Shown here one piece after another: positions 58,362 through 64,000 of a DNA stretch of 64,000 bases. The notes beneath the pieces are model-generated. The model saw nothing but the letters and a program-made list of their open reading frames with translations. It made no database searches and had not been told where the DNA came from. This DNA is from Nocardia sp. alder85J (lineage in GTDB: Bacteria > Actinomycetota > Actinomycetes > Mycobacteriales > Mycobacteriaceae). Made by a program: the position numbers and the translations under genes. The stretch covers positions 124,001 to 188,000 of the forward strand of contig NZ_JAIUCZ020000004.1 of the NCBI RefSeq assembly GCF_020176955.2. Direction: 5' to 3'. Position 1 is the first letter of the stretch. Every line of letters starts with the position of its first letter.

Positions 58362-58581
58362 CCGGTGATTCGTCTCCACATGTGTCGGGGCCGCGCGTCG
58401 GGGCGACGCGGGGAACTACCGGGTCCGAGGGTAGCGAACGCGGCGCGCGCGGTTGCGCGCGTGCCGACCGTGCGATGCGGCGGCGGACGGCGATCACGGT
58501 AGCGTCGTGCGGTCGACCCGGCCCCGGCAGGGGATCGGGCCAGGAGAGGAGCAGGTCATCACCGACAGCAGCCCGCGTTCG

Positions 58582-59526
58582 GTGCGCGAACTCGGGGAGT
58601 TCGCGCTCATCGCGCGCATGAACGCCGGTCGCACCCAGGGGCCGGGGGTGTTGCTGGGGCCCGGCGACGACGCCGCGATCCTCGCGGCGCCCGCCGGGCG
58701 CTACGTCGTCACCACCGACATGCTGGTGCAGGACCGGCATTTCCGGCTGGACTGGTCCGCTCCGGCCGAGATCGGCGCCAAGGCGATCGCGCAGAACGCC
58801 GCCGACGTGGTCGCGATGGGGGCCCGGCCGGTCGCGTTCCTGGTCGCGCTGGGCTGCCCGGCGGAGCTGCCGGTCGACGTGGTGGACGGGCTGGTCGACG
58901 GCATGTGGGCCGAGGCCGCGCGGGCGGGTGGATCGATCGCGGGTGGGGATGTGGTGCGCAGCCCGCTGCTGGTGCTCTCGATCACCGCGTTCGGCGATCC
59001 GCTGTTGCGGCCGCCGGTGCTGCGGTCGGGGGCGCGGGCCGGCGATGTCGTCGCGGTGGCGGGGCGGCCCGGGTGGTCCGCGGCCGGGCTGGCGGTGTTG
59101 CTCGCCGGGGTCGATCGTGACGAGTACGCGGATGTCGTTGCCGCGCATCGGGTTCCGCGGCCGCCGTACGAGGCGGTGCTGACCCTGCCGGTGGCGGTGG
59201 AGATCTCGGCGCTGACCGACGTTTCGGACGGGCTGCTCGCCGATCTCGGGCATATCGCCGAATCCTCCGGTGTCGCCATCGATCTGGACTCCGACGCATT
59301 GCGCGACCCGGCGCTGGAACCGGCGGCGCGAGCGCTGGGGGCCGATCCGCTGGACTGGGTGCTGGCCGGCGGCGAGGATCACTGCTTCGCCGCCACTTTC
59401 CGTGCGGGACTTGATCTTCCGCCGGGCTGGGTCCAGATCGGGCGGGTCGGCGGCGGGGCCGGGGTCACCGTCGACGGGGCGCCGCGGGCCGGATCGGCGG
59501 GCTGGGAGTCGTTCACGTCGGGGTGA
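58582..59526 (+). CDS. thiL: Thiamine-monophosphate kinase
   Basis: A ~314-residue ThiL: RELGEFALIARM, LLGPGDDAAI, TTDMLVQDRHFRLDWSAPAE, GAKAIAQNAADVVAMGARP, AGGSIAGGDVVRSPLLVLSI, ALTDVSDGLLADLGHIAESS and LAGGEDHCFAATF. It makes thiamine diphosphate from the monophosphate. The start is uncertain: a strong AGGAGAGGAG at 58542-58551 is followed by GTC ATC, not a usual start codon; the next in-frame GTG is 58582, which gives an N-terminus like other ThiL proteins. An upstream GTG at 58507 or 58453 is less likely. Confidence 0.92.
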   Translation: MRELGEFALIARMNAGRTQGPGVLLGPGDDAAILAAPAGRYVVTTDMLVQDRHFRLDWSAPAEIGAKAIAQNAADVVAMGARPVAFLVALGCPAELPVDVVDGLVDGMWAEAARAGGSIAGGDVVRSPLLVLSITAFGDPLLRPPVLRSGARAGDVVAVAGRPGWSAAGLAVLLAGVDRDEYADVVAAHRVPRPPYEAVLTLPVAVEISALTDVSDGLLADLGHIAESSGVAIDLDSDALRDPALEPAARALGADPLDWVLAGGEDHCFAATFRAGLDLPPGWVQIGRVGGGAGVTVDGAPRAGSAGWESFTSG

Positions 59527-59565
59527 GCGGGCGGTTGTCGGTGGGCCGCGATATGTTTTCCGCCC

Positions 59566-60243
59566 ATGGGAGCAAAACCATTGCCGGAGATCATCGATAC
59601 CGGCTGGGCCGAGGCGCTGGAGCCGGTCAACGACCGCATTGCCGAGATGGGCGAGTTCTTACGCACCGAGAACGCCGCCGGGCGTGGTTACCTTCCCAAG
59701 GGCGACAACATCCTGCGGGCCTTCCATCGGCCGTTCGACAAGGTGCGGGTGCTGATCGTCGGCCAGGATCCGTACCCCACCCCGGGCCACGCGATGGGCC
59801 TGAGTTTCTCGGTGGCCCCCGAGGTTTCGCCCGTTCCTCGCAGTCTTGCCAACATATTCTCGGAATATTCCAAGGATCTCGGATATCCGACTCCTACCTG
59901 CGGTGATCTGTCCCCATGGTCGGATCAGGGTGTGCTGATGCTGAACCGGGTGCTGACGGTGCAGCCGGGGCAGCCGGCGTCGCATCGCGGCAAGGGCTGG
60001 GAGGCGGTGACGGAGCAGGCGATTCGCGCGCTCGTAGCCCGTGACCAGCCGATGGTCGCAATCCTGTGGGGCCGTGACGCTTCGACCTTGAAGCCGATGC
60101 TGGGCACTGTTCCGTATCTCGAATCCGCCCATCCGTCACCGTTGTCCGCCTCTCGCGGTTTCTTCGGATCGAAGCCGTTCTCCCGAACCAACGAGTTGCT
60201 CGGTACATTGGGGGCCGCCCCGGTCGATTGGCGGTTGCCGTGA
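59566..60243 (+). CDS. ung: Uracil-DNA glycosylase
   Basis: A 225-residue family 1 UDG: water-activating VLIVGQDPYPTPGHAMGLSF, uracil-binding VLMLNRVLTV, LWGRDASTLK and the DNA-intercalation loop SAHPSPLSASRGFFGSKPFS. It removes uracil from DNA, starting base excision repair. ATG 59566, 39 bp after thiL, the same neighbourhood as Rv2976c. Confidence 0.97.
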   Translation: MGAKPLPEIIDTGWAEALEPVNDRIAEMGEFLRTENAAGRGYLPKGDNILRAFHRPFDKVRVLIVGQDPYPTPGHAMGLSFSVAPEVSPVPRSLANIFSEYSKDLGYPTPTCGDLSPWSDQGVLMLNRVLTVQPGQPASHRGKGWEAVTEQAIRALVARDQPMVAILWGRDASTLKPMLGTVPYLESAHPSPLSASRGFFGSKPFSRTNELLGTLGAAPVDWRLP

Positions 60244-60280
60244 TCGGGTGACGAGGTTCGAGCGAGTCAGGAGAAGATGC

Positions 60281-60547
60281 ATGCAGATGAAGTCCGTGCG
60301 GACAGCCGTGCTCAGCGTCGCTGCCGGAGCGGCGATCCTTGGCACACCCGCGGTGGCAGGAGCCGCACCGGTGCCGTTGACACCGGCCACAACCGACACC
60401 GCGGAGTCCGCCGCACCCGTGGTGGCGCTGTACGACCCGGAGACGGGCTCATCGTCCATCTCGTCGGGCGTCACGTCACGGTTCGTGTGCCTCTTCCAGA
60501 GCATCAGCGCCGCGGGCGGCTTGGACTGCATCAACGGCAGCAACTGA
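60281..60547 (+). CDS. Small secreted peptide
   Basis: An 88-residue exported protein with AGGAG at 60269-60273 before ATG 60281. Signal peptide KSVRTAVLSVAAGAAILG to about VAGA, then mature APVPLTPATTDTAESAAPVV, a Ser-rich stretch and a Cys pair (FVCLFQS, LDCINGSN). The mature start A-x-VPLTP resembles the secreted protein at 18464-18730. It overlaps the convergent acetyltransferase gene by 72 bp at the 3' end. Function unknown. Confidence 0.72.
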   Translation: MQMKSVRTAVLSVAAGAAILGTPAVAGAAPVPLTPATTDTAESAAPVVALYDPETGSSSISSGVTSRFVCLFQSISAAGGLDCINGSN

Positions 60548-61045
60548 GCGTCGCACCATACGGACCTGCGGGGCGAGGGTGAACTCCTCGACCTTGCGGG
60601 TGCCGTCGAGTTCGAAATCGTATTTGCGGTAGAAGGTCTGGGCGCGCGGATTCTCCTCGAACACCCACAGGGAGGTATCCGTGCCGGGGTCGAGGACCGC
60701 GCGCATCAGATCGTGGGCGACGCCCGTGCCGTGCTGGGCGGCGCGGACGTACATCGCGCCGAGTTCCGCCGGCGCGGCCGGCGGATTGTCGCGCGCCGGG
60801 AACACCGAGGCGAATCCGAGGGCGGTGGCCGGGCCGGCGACCGCCACGACGGTGGTTCCGGTGGGCCGCAGGCGGGTCCGCTGCCATTGCTCGGTGCGGC
60901 GATCGAGGTCGAACGCGTCGAGGACGTGCTGCGGGACGAGATTGCGGTACGCCTCACGCCAGCAGGTGATGTGGCATTCGGCCAGGCTGCGGATCAGGTC
61001 GGGCCCCGCCTCGGCGAGCGCGACCAGCCGCCAGGTCTCGGTCAT
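60476..61045 (-). CDS. GNAT-family N-acetyltransferase
   Basis: A 189-residue acetyltransferase: AECHITCWREAYRNLVPQHV, GFASVFPARDN, LGAMYVRAAQHGTGVAHDLM (acetyl-CoA pyrophosphate loop Q-H-G-x-G) and LWVFEENPRAQTFYRKYDFE. Substrate unknown. ATG 61045. Its last ~24 codons overlap the convergent small secreted-peptide gene. Confidence 0.9.
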   Translation of the reverse strand: MTETWRLVALAEAGPDLIRSLAECHITCWREAYRNLVPQHVLDAFDLDRRTEQWQRTRLRPTGTTVVAVAGPATALGFASVFPARDNPPAAPAELGAMYVRAAQHGTGVAHDLMRAVLDPGTDTSLWVFEENPRAQTFYRKYDFELDGTRKVEEFTLAPQVRMVRRSVAAVDAVQAARGADALEEAHEP

Positions 61046-61080
61046 GGAATGTGCCCCCGGGCTACCGTGCCGACGACGAA

Positions 61081-61116
61081 GCCCCGGTCACCCCCATGAC
61101 GGGGAATGACCGGGGC
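61081..61116 (-). terminator. Hairpin after rpmB
   Basis: GCCCCGGTCA (61081-61090) and TGACCGGGGC (61107-61116) form a perfect 10-bp stem, 65 bp beyond the rpmB stop and just upstream of the acetyltransferase gene. Confidence 0.75.
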
Positions 61117-61181
61117 GTCGGAGATTCTTTCGTTCGCCGGAGGTCAGCGCATCAGCGCGGGCATCCGGCCGGGTGCGGCAC

Positions 61182-61373
61182 TCAGCCCCGAACGACCTTG
61201 CCGGCCTTCAGGCAGGAGGTGCACACGTTGGTGCGGCGGGTGTTACCCGGCGCGACCTGCGCACGAACGGTCTGAATGTTCGGGTTCCAGCGACGGTTGG
61301 TGCGCCGGTGCGAGTGCGAAACCGACTTACCGAAGCCGGGGCCCTTGCCGCAGACGTCGCAGACGGCAGCCAT
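61182..61373 (-). CDS. rpmB: 50S ribosomal protein L28, zinc-binding form
   Basis: A 63-residue L28: AAVCDVCGKGPGFGKSVSHS, TNRRWNPNIQTVRAQV and NVCTSCLKAGKV. The four Cys in two CxxC pairs mark the zinc-containing (C+) paralogue, which in mycobacteria is replaced under zinc limitation by a Cys-free form. ATG 61373. Divergent from the DAK2 gene. Confidence 0.97.
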   Translation of the reverse strand: MAAVCDVCGKGPGFGKSVSHSHRRTNRRWNPNIQTVRAQVAPGNTRRTNVCTSCLKAGKVVRG

Positions 61374-61743
61374 AGTCGCGAGCTCCTTCATGTCATGTGG
61401 GACAGCTGTCGGTACGACAGCCTGTCCGGAAACCTTATCGTCAATGCCCGCCGACGAAACCACCGGCACCCGCAGCCGCTCTCCGCCAGGAAAGAACATG
61501 GCCGCGTCAGGCAACCTCGCAAGGGTAGCCGCCGCCCGTCTCCGCTGTCCAATCGCGGGTTCCCGGGCCCGTCGGCAGGGTATTGCGCACATCGGTACCC
61601 GCCCTCGGCCCGGCGACCTCCGGCACATCCCGTTCGTGTCGGTACGGGCGACTACGCTGGCGGGCGAGTACGGCTGGTACAAGGGCAGGCGCCGGAAGCG
61701 ACCTGCGCGACGACCATCGGACATGGTGGAAGGACGGTGACGG

Positions 61744-64000
61744 TTGCCCGGGGTCCGGGATGCGCTCGACGGTGCGGCGCTCGTGCGGTGGGGACAGCTC
61801 TGCCTGGACGGCCTGGAACGGCACCGTGACGAGATCAACGCGCTGAACGTGTTCCCGGTACCGGATGCCGACACCGGCACCAATCTGCTGTCCACCATGC
61901 GCGCGGCCGTCGCCGGGGGTGCTGCGGTGCTGGAAGCGGAGCGCGCGGCGGGCGAGCCTGCCGGCCGCGACGATACGGGGACCACGTCGAGCGGCCGACC
62001 GGCGGGAACCTCCGGCATCGCTCGGAGCGAGCGTGCCGACAGCGCCGAGGCCGGCAACGCTGTCACGCTCGGAAATGCGCGGCGGGTAGGTGCCACCGCG
62101 AGCGAACAGGGCCACGGTGTACCGCCGGTGACGTGGAGCGGGTCGGATGATGCTGCCGGCGATGCACGACCGGCTGGGAGCGGGGCGGATCGTGTTGCTG
62201 ACGGTGTCCGGCCCGTGGCGAGGGGTGAGTCGGATCGTGCTGAGCACGGGGTACGGCCCGTGGGGCGCGACGAGCCGGACCGTGTGTCCGACGGCGAGTC
62301 GATCGGCGGCGGCCGAGGTCGGGAGGCGGTGACTGCCGAGGTGGTGACTGCGGACGTGGACACCGTCGACGCAGCGTCGGTGAACGCGCCGGACCACGAG
62401 GTCCGGGACGGGGTCGCCGGTACGGTGGCCGCGGCGATGGCGCGGGCGGCGACGCTGGGCGCCCGGGGGAATTCCGGGATCATTCTGTCGCAGGTGTTGC
62501 GTGGGTTCGGCGATGCGGCCGCGAGTGGCTCGCTCGGCGCCGAGGAGTTGCGAATCGCGTTGCGCCGCGCGGGAATTCTGGTGCGTGAGGGGTTGAGCGA
62601 TCCCATCGAGGGGACCATGCTGACCGTGCTCGACGCCGCGGCGCACCGGGCCGCGGAGTGTGCGCAGGGTGCGTCGCTCGGTGAGGTGGCGACCGCCGCG
62701 GCGGACGGGGCCGCCAAGGCGTTGGGGGAGACACCGTCGCAGCTGGATGTACTGCGCACCGCTGGGGTGGTGGACGCCGGGGCCAGGGGTCTGCTGGTGC
62801 TGCTGGACGGTCTGGTCGCCCTCACCACCGGGCAGCAGACGGTCCGGCCGCGCTACCGGTCGGGGGCGGATGCGCGCCGGTCCGGCAGCGGTGCCGCCTC
62901 GGACCTGTGGCGGTCCGGGACCAGCGGTGGCGGCGTTGCGCCGGGCATTCCGTCGTTCAGGTCTGCCGGTCGTGGCGTTGTGCCGGATACGCAGCGGTCC
63001 CGGACGGCCGATAGCGATGGTGCGTCGGGGATTCCGTCGTTCGGGTCCACCGGCAGTGGTGTTGTGCCGGATACGCGGTCCGGGACGGCCGGTAGCGATG
63101 TTGTGCCGGACATGCGGACGTCCGGGTCGAACGGCGCCGGTATCTCGGGCGATCACTCGATCGGAGGGACCGGGCCGTCCGGCGCGGTCGGGAGCGGTCG
63201 CCCGGAGGGTGCTCGGGTACCCGGGCCGGAGGTGGCGAGTGCCGTTGCCGATGGTGCGGGTGAGTGTGCGATCCGGGCGGACGGGCCGGTCGCCCACGAT
63301 GCGCGACCACCGGTGGACGGAGCGGGTGGCACGGCCCCGCAATACGAGGTGATGTACGTGCTGTCGGGCACCGATGCGGGGCTGATCGCGGGGTTGCGGT
63401 GGGAGTTGGCGCGGCTCGGTGACTCCGTGGTGGTGGTCGGCGACGGGGCGGGGAGCTGGTCGGCGCATGTGCACACTGCCGATGCGGGTGCCGCCGTCGA
63501 GGCCGGGCTGCGTGCCGGGGAGCTGCGCGGTATCCGGATCGAGGGGCTGGAGTCGGGGCCGGTGGCGTTCGACGGGGCCGATCGGGGCATTCTGACGGTG
63601 GCGTTCGGGGCGGGGGCGGCGCAGTTGTTCGAGGATGCGGGGGCGGTGGTGCTCGACGGCGACGTGACCGCCGACGCGCTGCTGGCCGCCATTCGCGCGA
63701 TGCCGCATCGGGAGGTGCTGGTGCTGGCCAACGGGGCGTTGCCCGCGCCCGAACTGGTCACGGTGAGCGTGGCCGCGCGCGGGACCGAATCCGTGCAGCC
63801 GCGGCGGGAGGTGCTGATGCTGCCCAGCGGTTCGATGGTGCAGGGGCTGGCGGCGCTGGCGGTGCACGATGCGCAGCGCACCGCCGTCGACGACGTGTTC
63901 GCGATGTCCGAGGCCGCCGCCGCGACCCGCTGGGGAGCGGTGCGGGTGGCCGCCGAGCGGGCACTGACCATCGTGGGCACCTGTGCGCGCGGTGACGGGC
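61744..64000 (+). CDS. DAK2 (DhaL)/YloV-like protein with large repeat inserts, cut by window end
   Basis: An open frame from TTG 61744 (GGAAGGA 9 bp upstream; in-frame TGA at 61738) runs off the right edge, at least 752 codons. It belongs to the DhaL-plus-DegV-like family (YloV; Rv2974c position): LDGAALVRWGQLCLDGLERH, NALNVFPVPDADTGTNLLST, then GARGNSGIILSQVLRGFG, GTMLTVLDAAAHRAAE and VDAGARGLLVLLDGL, later YEVMYVLSGTDAG and VLVLANGALP. Family members act in fatty-acid phosphorylation or are of unknown role. Two inserts are odd: about 150 residues between DTGTN and GARGNSG, and about 170 after the DhaL domain with 84-bp in-frame repeats. Both break regions that are continuous in relatives. 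Confidence 0.85.
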   Translation, partial: MPGVRDALDGAALVRWGQLCLDGLERHRDEINALNVFPVPDADTGTNLLSTMRAAVAGGAAVLEAERAAGEPAGRDDTGTTSSGRPAGTSGIARSERADSAEAGNAVTLGNARRVGATASEQGHGVPPVTWSGSDDAAGDARPAGSGADRVADGVRPVARGESDRAEHGVRPVGRDEPDRVSDGESIGGGRGREAVTAEVVTADVDTVDAASVNAPDHEVRDGVAGTVAAAMARAATLGARGNSGIILSQVLRGFGDAAASGSLGAEELRIALRRAGILVREGLSDPIEGTMLTVLDAAAHRAAECAQGASLGEVATAAADGAAKALGETPSQLDVLRTAGVVDAGARGLLVLLDGLVALTTGQQTVRPRYRSGADARRSGSGAASDLWRSGTSGGGVAPGIPSFRSAGRGVVPDTQRSRTADSDGASGIPSFGSTGSGVVPDTRSGTAGSDVVPDMRTSGSNGAGISGDHSIGGTGPSGAVGSGRPEGARVPGPEVASAVADGAGECAIRADGPVAHDARPPVDGAGGTAPQYEVMYVLSGTDAGLIAGLRWELARLGDSVVVVGDGAGSWSAHVHTADAGAAVEAGLRAGELRGIRIEGLESGPVAFDGADRGILTVAFGAGAAQLFEDAGAVVLDGDVTADALLAAIRAMPHREVLVLANGALPAPELVTVSVAARGTESVQPRREVLMLPSGSMVQGLAALAVHDAQRTAVDDVFAMSEAAAATRWGAVRVAAERALTIVGTCARGDG

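Noticed and set aside
61507..63867. 786-codon minus-strand frame opposite the DAK2 gene
   Set aside because: Antisense to conserved DhaL motifs; long only because of GC-rich repeats.

Overview
The window looks like chromosome of a Nocardia-type mycolic-acid actinobacterium (order Mycobacteriales). It is very GC-rich, it uses GTG and TTG starts freely, and its genes include coenzyme F420-linked enzymes (two luciferase-like oxidoreductases, an F420/flavin split-barrel protein and the F420 biosynthesis gene cofC/fbiD). The right half follows the gene order known from Mycobacterium tuberculosis around Rv2996c-Rv2974c: serA, leuB, MFS, FAH, gltX, tRNA-Gln/tRNA-Glu, split-barrel oxidoreductase, iclR, leuC, leuD, hupB, mutT1, ppk, cofC/fbiD, gpsA, ddl, DUF3515, thiL, ung, rpmB, DAK2-family protein. 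The genus call is inference from gene content; no ribosomal RNA is present to confirm it.

Layout. 1-3.7 kb: an HTH-like protein, a small membrane protein, a DUF222/HNH protein and a small unknown. 3.7-6.3 kb: a TetR repressor facing an aldo/keto reductase plus F420-type oxidoreductase operon, with two palindromic operators in between. 6.4-9.6 kb: a cassette resembling type VII secretion accessory genes (an LppA-like protein broken by a frameshift, a DUF1023 hydrolase, a WXG100-like small protein, a YbaB-like protein). 9.7-14.5 kb: a DUF4349 lipoprotein, a stomatin-like protein lacking its membrane anchor, a SRPBCC protein, a second LLM oxidoreductase, a block of 48-bp tandem repeats and a DUF3558 lipoprotein. 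14.5-17.2 kb: a non-coding cytosine-rich repeat region, a dispersed hairpin repeat, and an IS4-family element inserted 17 bp upstream of a monooxygenase gene. 17.3-20.2 kb: ArsR regulator with hydrolase, a gene remnant, secreted small proteins and a SGNH hydrolase.

20.4-31.9 kb is a myo-inositol catabolic and uptake locus. It has IolG and a LacI repressor on the minus strand, then IolE-like, an ABC importer (lipoprotein, permease, single-domain ATPase), an IolC-like kinase, a Cgl0159-type barrel aldolase-like protein, IolB and IolD on the plus strand. Two copies of the palindrome TTGGAGCGCTCCAA (one with two mismatches) lie 136 bp apart, close to 13 helical turns; one sits directly after a TTGACA/TACATA promoter. 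No iolA is present in the window. 32-33 kb has two cold-shock proteins. 33.3-35.3 kb holds the most unusual gene, a GHKL (MORC/Hsp90-like) ATPase fused to a C-terminal PD-(D/E)XK nuclease-like domain.

The region from 36.8 kb to the end is the conserved core described above, interrupted by accessory pieces (a tandem repeat, a secreted paralogue of the 18.8 kb protein, a frameshifted Uma2 gene). An IclR regulator faces leuCD. Its intergenic element reappears at the same 15-bp distance upstream of the MFS gene 4 kb away, suggesting a small leucine regulon.

Two themes recur. First, two copies of a ~135-bp element (15004 and 45794) form the same long hairpin and differ by compensatory changes in its stem. 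Second, tandem repeats of about 16-84 bp occur both between genes and in frame inside proteins (kinase N-terminus, DUF3515 N-terminus, lipoprotein tail, inserts in the DAK2 protein), so repeat growth appears to be an active force in this genome. Coordinates were counted by hand from the sequence; family assignments are by recognition, without database searches.
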